A stretch of 28,333 nucleotides of DNA. Origin: Clostridiales bacterium. Lineage in GTDB: Bacteria; Bacillota; Clostridia; Christensenellales; CAG-138. The stretch covers positions 1-28,333 of the forward strand of contig SFDB01000014.1 in the NCBI GenBank assembly GCA_004558825.1. The letters run 5' to 3'. The notes under the pieces were generated by a model. The model saw only the letters and a list, made by a program, of their open reading frames with translations. It ran no database searches and was not told the DNA's origin. Made by a program: the position numbers and the translations under genes. This document shows positions 6,598-15,144 of this stretch, in pieces (the stretch's first letter is position 1; each line of letters begins with the position of its first letter).

Positions 6598-8034
6598 TTA
6601 TCGTTTCTCGGCACCCTTCGCCTTGTTCCAATACGCGTCCATCTCGTCGAGCGTCATATCGCAAAGCTTCCTTCCGTCTGCTTCCGCAAGTGTTTCCATT
6701 GCGATAAACCTGTCCGCAAATTTTGTTGCCGCATCGTTAAGGCAAAGCTCAGGGTCTATCTTCAGAAGTCTTGCAACATTTACAACAGAGAAAAGCAGGT
6801 CTCCAAGCTCCTCGTATGTGTTCGTTCCGTCGGACATAGCCTGTTCGAGCTCCCGCGTCTCCTCACCTATCTTAAAAAAGGCTTCTTTTGCGTTCGACCA
6901 GTCGAAGCCCACATCCGCAGCCTTTTTCTGTACCTTAAAGCTGCGCGTGAGCGCGGGGAAGCTCTTTGGTATCGCGCGAATAACCTCCGCCTGCGTCTTT
7001 TGATGCTTTTCTATCTTTTTAAGATTCTCCCAGTTGCTCAGAACTTCATCAGTGCCGCTTACGTTCACGCTGCCGAAAACGTGCGGATGGCGGAAAATGA
7101 GCTTATTGACTATGCCGGTACACACATCGCGCATAGTGAACGAAGAATGCTCCTCCTCTATCTGCGCATGAAACGCTATCTGGAGCAGCAAGTCGCCCAA
7201 TTCTTCGCACATCGCATCGGCGTCGCCTGAATCAATTGTATCGAGCACCTCGTACGCTTCTTCGATTAACGGCGTTCTCAAGCTCTCATGCGTTTGTTCG
7301 GCGTCCCACGGGCAGCCTCCGGGCGCTCGCAGGCGCTTCAGTACATGCATTAGGCTGTCAACGCCGTGCCGCGTAAGCTCCATAAATTCAGCCTTTGGTA
7401 TATACAGCACCGTCGCCGCGTCAAAGCAGTCTTGCCTGTCAAGCTCGTACAGCTTTATGCGCTTTGCGCTGTATTCTCCTTTTGAATCCATCGTAAATAA
7501 AACCGTCTCGTGCTCATCCGGGAAGTATTCGCTCAAAAGCAGCTTCGTCTCTCCTGCCATAATGCGCGTGTCCAGCTCTTCAATGATGCAGCCGCGGTGC
7601 GTATCTATCGCCGCGTTCTCAAGCGCGTTTGCTTTGCAGATGACTACGTTATCCGGCATTGTCATGCCGATGCACTGCATCGCCGCTTCTGCAAATCCTC
7701 CCGAAGCAAGCGACCGAATCGTTTCGCCATTCTCGTCCGCTGCATTGCGTATCGCTTCCGTCACGGCCTCGCCGGCGCCTCGGCCGAGCGCAACATATGC
7801 GGCATCATCGCCCGACGAAACAAGTCTGTCGGCTATGGCTCTGTTTAGTTCGTCAAAGTCAAAGCACTCGTCGTACAGGTCGTCCATCGAAACGGCATCG
7901 GGCCGCAGCTCGCAGACCCATTCTATCGAAGGATGCTTTTTTGTCTGCACGAATATCTTTTTTGCCGTGCGTATTGCCTCGTATGCATCTATGGTTGCTG
8001 TACCGCGCGTTGCGGCAGGAATAACAGTTATCAT
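6598..8034 (-). CDS. mazG: MazG nucleoside triphosphate pyrophosphohydrolase with N-terminal methylase-like domain (YabN type)
   Basis: The 478-residue protein has two parts. Residues of about 1-215 are a degenerate tetrapyrrole-methylase-like domain as in Bacillus YabN. Residues of about 225-470 are a tandem MazG: the first domain has GGCPWDAEQTHESL, EEAYE and EELGDLLLQ; the second has GEETRELE and YEELGDLLFSV. These acidic clusters bind the metal used to hydrolyse NTPs to NMP and pyrophosphate, which cleans the nucleotide pool. The methylase-like domain lacks an obvious SAM-binding GDP motif at its N-terminus (it has VIPAATRGT), so catalysis by that part is doubtful. ATG 8034 follows the flippase stop by 3 bases and uses a GAAGG site inside the flippase gene, as in the yabM-yabN pair of Bacillus. 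Confidence 0.93.
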   Translation of the reverse strand: MITVIPAATRGTATIDAYEAIRTAKKIFVQTKKHPSIEWVCELRPDAVSMDDLYDECFDFDELNRAIADRLVSSGDDAAYVALGRGAGEAVTEAIRNAADENGETIRSLASGGFAEAAMQCIGMTMPDNVVICKANALENAAIDTHRGCIIEELDTRIMAGETKLLLSEYFPDEHETVLFTMDSKGEYSAKRIKLYELDRQDCFDAATVLYIPKAEFMELTRHGVDSLMHVLKRLRAPGGCPWDAEQTHESLRTPLIEEAYEVLDTIDSGDADAMCEELGDLLLQIAFHAQIEEEHSSFTMRDVCTGIVNKLIFRHPHVFGSVNVSGTDEVLSNWENLKKIEKHQKTQAEVIRAIPKSFPALTRSFKVQKKAADVGFDWSNAKEAFFKIGEETRELEQAMSDGTNTYEELGDLLFSVVNVARLLKIDPELCLNDAATKFADRFIAMETLAEADGRKLCDMTLDEMDAYWNKAKGAEKR

Positions 8035-8037
8035 TTT

Positions 8038-9651
8038 TTACCTTCTGTATAAAAGCTTTCTTATCTTTGCGCCGCCTGGCATAAATTCAAGATCGGCGGG
8101 GCTGAACATCTTAAGGACTACCGCAAGCAGCAGATACACAGCGCCGCCCGCGGCCACCGACGCAAGCGTTGCGATGACAGTATGACCGGAACCGCTGAGC
8201 AGCTTATAGCACAGCGCCACAATGAAGCCCATAATTATCGAGGAAAACACGGGTTTAATGAACACATCCCACAAATTCACGCGCATTCCCGTTTTTCTGA
8301 GCACATATATCGTATCGAGTATTCCCGCCGCCGCATAGCATACTACCGTGCTTACGGCAGCGCCCTGTATGTTCACGCTCTTCACGTTCATAAGTATAAG
8401 CATCGACGCTACCTTTAGTATTCCGCCAAAAATAAGGTTAAGCACCGGCACTCTCGGGCGTCCCATTCCCTGAATGACACCCGTCATCGTCTGCACCAAC
8501 GAAAGAAACAGCACGCCTATCGACGATGTTCTCATGAGATCCTGCGCAAGGTTGAGCTGCGCTTCGCTCAATCCCGAATACAGCATCGCGATTATCTGTC
8601 TGCCGAGCACAAAAAGGCCCACGGCGCACGGCGCACCTATTATGAGCGCAAGTTTCATGCCCATTCGTGATGCGGCAATTACTCCCTTAGCGTCCCGCGT
8701 CGTCATACGCGACGATATCGCTGGCACAAGGCTCATCGCAAGCGCCGACGTCAACACAGCAGGCATATTGATTATAGGCGTAATGTACGAACGCAGCACT
8801 ATAAACGCGCCGTCCGACTGGCTTTTTGTGAAACCCGTGGATTCGAGTATACGCGTTATCATGGCGCTGTCAATCATGCTCGTTATAGGCATTATAGACG
8901 CGCCTATCGTCACAGGCACCGCTATGCGCATGAGGCTTGAAAGGACACATTTGAACCCCATCGGGCGGAAATTGCTGCGCACCGATATTTGCGCCGCGAA
9001 TTTTTTCTTGTTCGTACTATAGAATATCCATATAGCGATAAGCGCCATAAGCTCCGATGCGCTTACGCCGAGCAGCGCCCCCATTGCTCCGTACTCAACG
9101 CCCTTAGGCAGCCACGCCTTGGCAAGCGTAAAGCCTACTATCAGCTTGCCAACCTGCTCTATAACCTGCGAAACAGCCGTGCCTGTCATCATCTGCATAC
9201 CTTGCAGATATCCCCTGTAAGCACACATGAGCGATACAAACAGCAGCGCCGGAGCAAGCGCACGGAACGAAAGGCTCAGCTTCTGAACGCGCTCCGCGTC
9301 AGTGTACGATATTTTTGCAAAAAGGTCTGCTCCCGCAAACATCATCAGCATCGTCACAACGCCAATGATAAGCAATATCCTGAGCGCATAGTTAAATACT
9401 TCCTTAGCGCCCTTGTAGTCGCCGAGTGTCACACGCTCCGCCACTATCTTCGATATTGCCGTCGGAAGCCCCGCAGACGATATCACGAGCAGCCATGAAT
9501 ACCACGGGTACGCATGGTCATAAAAAGTCATGCCGTCGCCGACTATATTCGCAAGCGGTATGCGATAGAGTGCGCCGACAACCTTTACGATTATTCCAGC
9601 AAAGCCGAGAATCGCCGCGCCCTTTATAAACGATTTAGTCTTTTTTTCCAT
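8038..9651 (-). CDS. SpoVB/YabM-type polysaccharide (lipid-linked precursor) flippase
   Basis: The product is a 537-residue polytopic MOP-superfamily exporter with about 14 membrane helices. It opens with KSFIKGAAILGFAGIIVKVVGALYRIPLA-type sequence and DAYPWYSW, the signature of the SpoVB/YabM/YtgP group. Family members flip lipid-linked cell-wall precursors; SpoVB itself is needed for spore cortex formation. Position next to a YabN-type mazG points to the YabM subgroup, which is not necessarily sporulation-specific. An AAGGAT ribosome site is present with long spacing before ATG 9651. Transcription starts from an extended -10 promoter just upstream. Whether it is SpoVB, YabM or MurJ-like in function cannot be settled here. 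Confidence 0.88.
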   Translation of the reverse strand: MEKKTKSFIKGAAILGFAGIIVKVVGALYRIPLANIVGDGMTFYDHAYPWYSWLLVISSAGLPTAISKIVAERVTLGDYKGAKEVFNYALRILLIIGVVTMLMMFAGADLFAKISYTDAERVQKLSLSFRALAPALLFVSLMCAYRGYLQGMQMMTGTAVSQVIEQVGKLIVGFTLAKAWLPKGVEYGAMGALLGVSASELMALIAIWIFYSTNKKKFAAQISVRSNFRPMGFKCVLSSLMRIAVPVTIGASIMPITSMIDSAMITRILESTGFTKSQSDGAFIVLRSYITPIINMPAVLTSALAMSLVPAISSRMTTRDAKGVIAASRMGMKLALIIGAPCAVGLFVLGRQIIAMLYSGLSEAQLNLAQDLMRTSSIGVLFLSLVQTMTGVIQGMGRPRVPVLNLIFGGILKVASMLILMNVKSVNIQGAAVSTVVCYAAAGILDTIYVLRKTGMRVNLWDVFIKPVFSSIIMGFIVALCYKLLSGSGHTVIATLASVAAGGAVYLLLAVVLKMFSPADLEFMPGGAKIRKLLYRR

Positions 9652-9686
9652 TAAAGCCTAAATATCCTTTTTCTTTTTCAGGGTAC

Positions 9687-9692
9687 ATTATA
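9687..9692 (-). promoter_or_regulatory. Extended -10 promoter of the flippase-mazG operon
   Basis: The minus strand reads TGCTATAAT, an extended -10 with TATAAT at 9692-9687. The -35 region is weak (TGGCAT at 9715-9710, 17-base spacing). Confidence 0.6.
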
Positions 9693-9833
9693 GCAGATAT
9701 TCTAATGATATGCCATTCAGACCGCAAAAAACCGCCGAACTCAAAATTGGCTCAAAACGCAGCGCGTCATCCGCCTGATGTATCCTGTTTTAGCGGGCTT
9801 CGACCGCACGGATTGCGATAAGGCATAATATGC

Positions 9834-9866
9834 AACTCCGCCGAGCACGTTCCCGGCGGAGTCTTG
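9834..9866. repeat. Left hairpin of a 33-bp duplicated pair flanking repeat copy 1
   Basis: Stem ACTCCGCCG (9835-9843) / CGGCGGAGT (9854-9862), then CTTG. The same 33-base unit with a different 10-base loop recurs at 10065-10097 on the other side of the repeat. Confidence 0.75.
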
Positions 9867-9871
9867 AGTGT

Positions 9872-10058
9872 CGAAAAAGTGGCATACTGCCACTTTTTCG
9901 AGTTTTTCTCGTGTTTTGCCTCTCGCATTCGCTCCCCGGCGGCAAAACCCGCAAAGTACGAAAATCTATAGGTTTTCATCCGTTTTGACGCACATGTCGT
10001 CAAAGCCGGAATTAACTAAAGGGGCTGCGGCCCCTTAACAACCCCGGGGTTTTTCGCC
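9872..10058 (+). repeat. Dispersed structured intergenic repeat, copy 1
   Basis: The unit holds four stems in order: A, CGAAAAAGTGGCA (9872-9884) / TGCCACTTTTTCG (9888-9900); B, GTTTTGCC (9913-9920) / GGCAAAAC (9941-9948); C, TTTGACG (9984-9990) / CGTCAAA (9998-10004); D, AAGGGGC (10019-10025) / GCCCCTT (10030-10036), followed by AACCCCGGGGTT. Related copies lie at 15145-15296 and 25897-26092 in the same orientation. The 453-base gap 9652-10104 holds only the flippase promoter, this element and its flanking hairpins. A 78-codon minus-strand ORF here is composed of repeat sequence and has no ribosome site I trust. Confidence 0.85.
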
Positions 10059-10064
10059 GAGCTG

Positions 10065-10097
10065 AACTCCGCCGGATAAATCCCCGGCGGAGTCTTG
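10065..10097. repeat. Right hairpin of the 33-bp duplicated pair; possible dnaJ terminator
   Basis: Stem ACTCCGCCGG (10066-10075) / CCGGCGGAGT (10084-10093), then CTTG; same length and stem as 9834-9866, different loop. It starts 8 bases past the dnaJ stop on the minus strand and may end the heat-shock transcript, although it has no clean T run. Confidence 0.65.
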
Positions 10098-10104
10098 TAT
10101 CGCT

Positions 10105-11256
10105 TTAGTTCAATGAATCGCGAACCTTTTCGAAGAAATTCTTCTTGTTCTTCGACGGCGCAACCTTTTCGCCGAACGACTTCTGCAGCTTTTCAAACAG
10201 CTCCCGCTGCTCCTGCGTAAGGCGTTTAGGCACCTCGACATTCACTTTTACATACATGTCGCCCTTCTGGGTCGTGCGCGGGCGCACAACGCCTTGGTCG
10301 CGCATTTTGAACGTCGCGCCCGGCTGCGTGCCCTCGGGTATCGTAAGCTTCGCCGTCCCCGAAAGCGTAGGCACTTCTACCTCTCCGCCGAGTACCGCCG
10401 TTGTAAACGATATGTTCATGCCGAGATGTATGTCGTAGCCCTTTCGCACGAAGAGCTTATGCGGCTTCACGTTTATCTTCACATAGAGGTCGCCGTTCGG
10501 GCCGCCGCGCATACCCGCTTCGCCCTCTCCGCGCACCGTGAGAGTCGTGCCCGTATCAACACCCGCAGGTATGTTCACGACAACCTTTCTCTCCCTCGTC
10601 ACGCGCCCCTTGCCCTTGCACGTCTGGCAGGGTTCTTTGATTACCTTGCCTGTGCCGTGGCATGCATCGCATGTACGCACCGTTGCAAATGAGCCAAGCA
10701 CCGTATTCTGCTGTACGCGAACCTGGCCGCGCCCTCCGCAGACCGAGCATTTCTCGGGCGTCGTACCGGGCTTTGCGCCTGTACCCTCGCACTCCTTGCA
10801 GTTTTCCTCGCGGCTGATGAATATCTCTTTCTTCGTGCCGAAAGCCGCTTCCTCAAATGTTATCGTAAGCTGGTACGAGAGGTCGTAGCCCTGAACCGGC
10901 CCGTTGTTCTCCCTTTGCGCCCTGCCGCCGTATCCGCCGCCGAAAAAGCTGCTGAATATATCCGAAAAGTCTCCGAAGCCTCCCGCATCGTATGCGCCGC
11001 CGTAAGCGCCGCCACCCGCAGCCGTCGGGTCAAATGCCGCATGGCCAAACTGATCGTACTGGGCGCGTTTCTGCTTATCGGACAGTATTTCGTACGCCTC
11101 GTTTACTTCCTTGAACTTTGCTTCCGCTTCTTTATTATCAGGGTTAAGGTCGGGGTGGTACTTTTTCGCCGCCTTGCGAAACGCGCTCTTGAGCTCGTCA
11201 TCGGTGGCGTTCTTGTTTACACCGAGCACCTCGTAATAATCTCTTTTGGTTGCCAA
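10105..11256 (-). CDS. dnaJ: Chaperone DnaJ (Hsp40)
   Basis: The 383-residue co-chaperone delivers substrates to DnaK and stimulates its ATPase. It has the J domain (residues 4-70) with HPD at 34-36, a Gly/Phe-rich linker (about 78-115), a zinc-binding region with four CxxCxGxG repeats (CKECEGTG, CSVCGGRG, CDACHGTG, CQTCKGKG) and the C-terminal beta domains. The start codon is TTG (11256-11254): the J domain begins immediately after it, and AAAGGAG lies about 9 bases upstream, so no other start is reasonable. It is the last gene of the hrcA operon, 119 bases after dnaK, with a stem-loop in the gap. Confidence 0.97.
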   Translation of the reverse strand: MATKRDYYEVLGVNKNATDDELKSAFRKAAKKYHPDLNPDNKEAEAKFKEVNEAYEILSDKQKRAQYDQFGHAAFDPTAAGGGAYGGAYDAGGFGDFSDIFSSFFGGGYGGRAQRENNGPVQGYDLSYQLTITFEEAAFGTKKEIFISREENCKECEGTGAKPGTTPEKCSVCGGRGQVRVQQNTVLGSFATVRTCDACHGTGKVIKEPCQTCKGKGRVTRERKVVVNIPAGVDTGTTLTVRGEGEAGMRGGPNGDLYVKINVKPHKLFVRKGYDIHLGMNISFTTAVLGGEVEVPTLSGTAKLTIPEGTQPGATFKMRDQGVVRPRTTQKGDMYVKVNVEVPKRLTQEQRELFEKLQKSFGEKVAPSKNKKNFFEKVRDSLN

Positions 11257-11279
11257 TTCCCCAATCTCCTTTTTACCGA

Positions 11280-11315
11280 CACTTGCGGAACGCCTTTCAA
11301 AGCATTCCGCAAGTG
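11280..11315 (-). other. Stem-loop in the dnaK-dnaJ spacer
   Basis: Perfect 11-bp stem CACTTGCGGAA (11280-11290) / TTCCGCAAGTG (11305-11315) with a 14-base loop. No T run follows on the minus strand, so it is more likely an mRNA processing or stability element, or a partial attenuator, than a full terminator. Confidence 0.6.
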
Positions 11316-11375
11316 CGCGATCTTATTTTGCTGCTTCCGTCCCGCCCTTATGGGCGCGCAGCTTCCTATTGTTTC

Positions 11376-13211
11376 TTATTTGTCGTCGACCACTTCGTAA
11401 TCGGCGTCGATAACATCATCCTGTGAGCCGCCGGCGTTAGACTGCTGTGCATTCGCTCCGCCTGCCGCCTGCTCCGCCTGAGCCGTCTGCTGATACATCT
11501 TGCCGAACACCTCGTAGGATACTTCCGTCAGCTTCTCGCAGGCGCTCTTTATATCCTCTGTGCTTGTGCCCTTGAGAGCGGTCTTGACGTTCTCAATTTC
11601 GGCCTCTATCTTCGTCTTGTCGTCGGCGCCGACCTTGTCGCCGAGCTCCTTGAGCGTCTTCTCAGTCTGATAGATAAGGCTGTCGGCATGGTTTCTCTCT
11701 TCTATTTCATCCTTGCGTGCCTTGTCCTCCTTGGCAAACTGCTCCGCTTCGCGTACCGCCTTCTTGATGTCCTCCTCGGACAGGTTCGAAGAAGCGGTGA
11801 TCGTTACCTGCTGCTCATTACCCGTGCCCAGATCCTTTGCCGATACATGGACTATACCGTTGGCGTCGATGTCGAACTTGACCTCGATCTGCGGAACTCC
11901 TCGCGGCGCGGGAGCAATGCCCGTAAGCTGGAACTTGCCGAGCGTCTTGTTGTACTGAGCAAGCTCGCGCTCGCCCTGCAGCACATGGACCTCAACGCTC
12001 GTCTGTCCGTCGGCCGCCGTCGAGAATATCTGGCTCTTCTGCGTCGGTATGGTCGTGTTGCGGTCAATGAGCTTCGTGAACACGCCGCCAACTGTCTCAA
12101 TGCCGAGCGACAGCGGCGTTACGTCGAGCAGGACTATATCCGTTACCTCGCCGCCGAGAACGCCCGCCTGAATTGCCGCGCCTATAGCGACGCACTCATC
12201 GGGGTTAATTCCCTTGAACGGCTCTTTACCGGTTACGCCCTTGACAGCTTCCTGAACGGCAGGTATACGGGACGAACCGCCGACGAGTATGACCCTGTCA
12301 AGCTTATCCGTCGTTATGCCCGCATCCTTCATGGCCTGATACATGCACTTCTTTGTGCTTTCAACGAGATCAGCGGTCAGCTCATTGAACTTTGCACGCG
12401 TTACCGTCATATCAAGATGCTTCGGACCTGTTGAATCCGCCGTTATGAACGGAAGGTTTACATTCGTTGATACAACGTTCGAAAGCTCTATCTTCGCCTT
12501 CTCCGCCGCTTCCTTAAGCCTCTGGAGCGCCATGCGGTCGGACTTGAGGTCTATGCCCGTTTCGCGCTTAAATTCAGAGCAGATGTAATCCATGAGCCTC
12601 TGGTCGAAGTCGTCGCCGCCGAGACGGTTATTGCCGTTCGTGGCAAGCACTTCGAATACGCCGTCGCCTATCTCAAGTATGGAAACATCGAATGTGCCGC
12701 CGCCGAGGTCGTACACGAGTATCTTATGATTTTTTTCCTTATCCATGCCGTAAGCAAGCGCCGCAGCCGTAGGCTCGTTGATTATACGAAGCACTTCCAG
12801 ACCCGCAATGCGGCCCGCGTCCTTTGTCGCCTGGCGCTGACTGTCGCTGAAATATGCGGGGACAGTGATTACAGCCTGCGTTACCTTCTCGCCCAGATAG
12901 CTTTCGGCGTCCTGCTTAAGCTTCTGAAGGATCATCGCGGAAATCTCCTGCGGCGTATAATCCTTATTATCTATACGCTTTGTGTAGTTCGTACCCATCT
13001 CCCTCTTTATTGAGGAAATGGTATGTTCCGGATTGGTTATAGCCTGACGCTTTGCAATCTGGCCGACCATTCTCTCGCCGTCTTTGAACGCCACAACGGA
13101 AGGCGTGGTCCTTGCTCCTTCTGAATTAGGTATTACCACGGGTTCGCCGCCCTCAAGAACAGCCACGCATGAATTTGTAGTTCCCAAATCGATACCGATA
13201 ATCTTTGACAT
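11376..13211 (-). CDS. dnaK: Chaperone DnaK (Hsp70)
   Basis: The 611-residue ATP-driven chaperone begins SKIIGIDLGTTNSCVAV (phosphate-1 loop). It contains the NEPTAAALAYG and VYDLGGGTFDVS nucleotide motifs, ILVGGSSRIPAVQ, the interdomain linker region near DIVLLDVTPLSLGIET, a substrate-binding domain and a helical lid. It ends in a Gln/Ala-rich tail and DVIDADYEVVDDK. The length is typical for Gram-positive DnaK, whose ATPase domain lacks a loop of the E. coli protein. AGGAGG lies upstream of ATG 13211, and grpE ends 39 bases before. It works with GrpE and DnaJ from the same operon. Confidence 0.98.
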   Translation of the reverse strand: MSKIIGIDLGTTNSCVAVLEGGEPVVIPNSEGARTTPSVVAFKDGERMVGQIAKRQAITNPEHTISSIKREMGTNYTKRIDNKDYTPQEISAMILQKLKQDAESYLGEKVTQAVITVPAYFSDSQRQATKDAGRIAGLEVLRIINEPTAAALAYGMDKEKNHKILVYDLGGGTFDVSILEIGDGVFEVLATNGNNRLGGDDFDQRLMDYICSEFKRETGIDLKSDRMALQRLKEAAEKAKIELSNVVSTNVNLPFITADSTGPKHLDMTVTRAKFNELTADLVESTKKCMYQAMKDAGITTDKLDRVILVGGSSRIPAVQEAVKGVTGKEPFKGINPDECVAIGAAIQAGVLGGEVTDIVLLDVTPLSLGIETVGGVFTKLIDRNTTIPTQKSQIFSTAADGQTSVEVHVLQGERELAQYNKTLGKFQLTGIAPAPRGVPQIEVKFDIDANGIVHVSAKDLGTGNEQQVTITASSNLSEEDIKKAVREAEQFAKEDKARKDEIEERNHADSLIYQTEKTLKELGDKVGADDKTKIEAEIENVKTALKGTSTEDIKSACEKLTEVSYEVFGKMYQQTAQAEQAAGGANAQQSNAGGSQDDVIDADYEVVDDK

Positions 13212-13250
13212 AGTATATATCCTCCTGAAATTATTCCTTAATGAATTTAT

Positions 13251-13832
13251 TTATTCCGCAACCTTCACCATGCTGTAGCGAATTATGCGGTCGTTAACTT
13301 TATAGCCTTTTCGGAGCACGGCCGTTATCGTGCCGCTCTCCTTTCCGTCTTCATGCTCACGCATTACAGCCTCGTGGCACTCGGGGTCAAATTTGCCGTC
13401 GCAAGGTATTTCAGAAAGCCCAAAACCCTTCAGCGTGTCGGTAAGCTGCCTGTGCACCAGCACTACGCCGTCTACAAACGCCTTCTCGACGCCATCCGTA
13501 TTCGCAAGCGCCCTGTCGAAATCATCGAGGATAGGCAGTATTCCTTTTATGACGAGCTGCTTCCCCTCTTCAAGGCTGTCAGCCGCCACGGAAGCGTTTC
13601 TGCGCCTGAAATTCGAGAAATCGGCCTGTGTCCTCTGCGCCACCTGTACGGCGCTGTCATAATCGCTCTTGAGCTTTTCTATATGTGCCTTGACCTCGTC
13701 GTACTCGGCCTGCGTCAGCGTCACGCTTCCTTCAGCTTCCTTCGGCTCGTTCTCCTCGGACACGGGCAGATCCGCTGCGGCTTCATTTACCGCCGCATCT
13801 TTTTTGGCGGCATCGTTATTTTTGTTACTCAC
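13251..13832 (-). CDS. grpE: Nucleotide exchange factor GrpE
   Basis: This 193-residue protein releases ADP from DnaK. The N-terminal 45 residues are acidic and disordered. A long coiled coil follows (about 48-105, with DFSNFRRRNA), and the C-terminal beta domain has VLVHRQLTDTLKGFGL, FDPECHEAVM and the closing VLRKGYKVNDRIIRYSMVKVAE. The start codon is GTG (13832-13830), lying inside the hrcA end with an 8-base overlap (GTGAGTAA). Such overlap indicates translational coupling. The AGGAGG on the transcript is about 15 bases upstream, longer than ideal. Confidence 0.95.
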   Translation of the reverse strand: MSNKNNDAAKKDAAVNEAAADLPVSEENEPKEAEGSVTLTQAEYDEVKAHIEKLKSDYDSAVQVAQRTQADFSNFRRRNASVAADSLEEGKQLVIKGILPILDDFDRALANTDGVEKAFVDGVVLVHRQLTDTLKGFGLSEIPCDGKFDPECHEAVMREHEDGKESGTITAVLRKGYKVNDRIIRYSMVKVAE

Positions 13833-14874
13833 CTTTTCTTCCGTCCTCCTCGAACATATTCGTCATTATCTCGCTAAGACTTTCGCCCATAAACTTGAGT
13901 ATCGCAAGCACCCTCGCGTAGTTCATGCGCATGGGTCCTATAACTCCCATCGAGCCTATCGGCATATCGCCTACTCTGTATGTCGCGGTAACTATGGAGC
14001 ATTCCTTCATGTCGGGGCTGTCGTTATCGCTCCCGATGTTTATCGAAAACTCCAGCTTCGTAGCCTCGCGCATCAGGTCGTAAAGATAATCCGTTGCCTC
14101 AATCGTCGTCATGAAACGCTTCGCCTTGCCGATGTCGTTATATTCGGGATAGTTAAGTATATTCGTGACGCCGCTTAGCTGAACGATTCTCTTTTCATCG
14201 AGCGCATTTTTCTTCATCGAATCAACGAGCTCGCCCGCAAGCGCCTTTTGATATCCGAACTCATCGAGTATCGGCATCAGCGACTCCGTATTTATATCGG
14301 CAAGCCTCACGTCGTACAGCGCGTCCGTAAGCTTCCTTGACAGCTTATCGAGCATTTCCCGGTCAAAGCCGCTCGGCAGATGTATGCGCGCATTTCGCGT
14401 CATTCCCGTATCGAGCACTATGACGGCTATGGCCGTAGTGTCGCTCAGCGGCACTATTTGAAGATGCTTAAGCTTTACGTCGCGCATCTGCGGCGGAAGC
14501 ACTATTGACGTATATTTCGTCAAATCCGACAGCACATCGGCCGTCTGCTTCACTATGCTCTCAATTCCGGCAAGGGTCGATTCGAAACGCTTCTTTATGA
14601 ACCTGCGTTCGGCATCGCCAAGCTTTACGCTGTTCAAAAGATGGTTCGCATACAGCCTGAACGCCTTATGCGACGGAATGCGTCCCGCCGACGTATGCGG
14701 CTGCTCAAGATAACCGAGCTCCTCAAGATCAGCCATCTCATTGCGAATCGTAGCAGGCGAAAGGCCGATATCCGTATTTTTGGATATCGTACGCGAGCCG
14801 ACCGGTATGGCGGTCAGTATATAATCGTCGATTATCGCCTGCAGAATCCGCATTTTGCGTTCATCCAACGACAT
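13825..14874 (-). CDS. hrcA: Heat-inducible transcription repressor HrcA
   Basis: The 349-residue repressor binds CIRCE and is kept folded by GroEL, giving heat-shock control. It begins SLDERKMRILQAIIDDYI, with the winged-helix DNA-binding region in residues 1-75 (VGSRTISK, LSPATIRNEMADLEELGYLEQPHTSAGRIPS) and the inserted dimerisation and C-terminal domains after it (VGVIGPMRMNYARVL-type end). AAGGAGGG lies 10 bases before ATG 14874. A perfect CIRCE sits in its own leader, so the operon is autoregulated. Confidence 0.97.
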   Translation of the reverse strand: MSLDERKMRILQAIIDDYILTAIPVGSRTISKNTDIGLSPATIRNEMADLEELGYLEQPHTSAGRIPSHKAFRLYANHLLNSVKLGDAERRFIKKRFESTLAGIESIVKQTADVLSDLTKYTSIVLPPQMRDVKLKHLQIVPLSDTTAIAVIVLDTGMTRNARIHLPSGFDREMLDKLSRKLTDALYDVRLADINTESLMPILDEFGYQKALAGELVDSMKKNALDEKRIVQLSGVTNILNYPEYNDIGKAKRFMTTIEATDYLYDLMREATKLEFSINIGSDNDSPDMKECSIVTATYRVGDMPIGSMGVIGPMRMNYARVLAILKFMGESLSEIMTNMFEEDGRKGE

Positions 14875-14895
14875 TCCGCTCGCCCTCCTTGTCTG

Positions 14896-14922
14896 TTAGC
14901 ACTCGTCTTGTTTGAGTGCTAA
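14896..14922. promoter_or_regulatory. CIRCE operator
   Basis: Consensus inverted repeat TTAGCACTC (14896-14904), 9-base spacer, GAGTGCTAA (14914-14922). It lies just downstream of the predicted start site of the hrcA operon, the usual HrcA-repression position. Confidence 0.98.
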
Positions 14923-14933
14923 TCATCGTCTAT

Positions 14934-14962
14934 AAAATAGCACCGCCCAAACACTTTGTCAA
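14934..14962 (-). promoter_or_regulatory. Sigma-A promoter of the hrcA-grpE-dnaK-dnaJ operon
   Basis: On the minus strand TTGACA (14962-14957), 17-base spacer, TATTTT (14939-14934). The predicted start near 14927 places CIRCE at about +6 to +32. Confidence 0.8.
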
Positions 14963-15144
14963 TAGATTATTTGTGTCATGAGCGTAACATTATTATTGTG
15001 CGATTTTGACCTTTGGATTCATTTAAGACGTGTTTGTTTTTCTCTATCAAATGCGCCTTCGGGATATGCATTCGCGATGAACCTCCCTTCCGCATAGTCC
15101 ATTCAATGAGCAGCAGGTCTTTCAAATACATTAGCAAGATGAGG
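14963..15144. other. Intergenic stretch without a convincing gene
   Basis: Upstream of the hrcA promoter, before repeat copy 2. Open frames of 92 (minus) and 124 (plus) codons cross it but run into the repeat, lack ribosome sites and show no family features. I see no tRNA or riboswitch. Confidence 0.5.

Noticed and set aside
7457..8185. 242-codon plus-strand ORF opposite mazG
   Set aside because: Antisense shadow of mazG, rich in Ser and Ala from codon complementarity, without a start signal.
9767..10003. 78-codon minus-strand ORF over repeat copy 1, with similar frames over copies 2 and 3
   Set aside because: The shared peptide (for example FAGFAAGERMREAK) follows from the repeat itself; the frames have no reliable ribosome site, differ in length, and copy 2 loses part of the frame by deletion.
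11280..11315. Full rho-independent terminator between dnaK and dnaJ
   Set aside because: The stem is strong but no T run follows on the transcribed strand, and dnaJ lacks an obvious promoter of its own.
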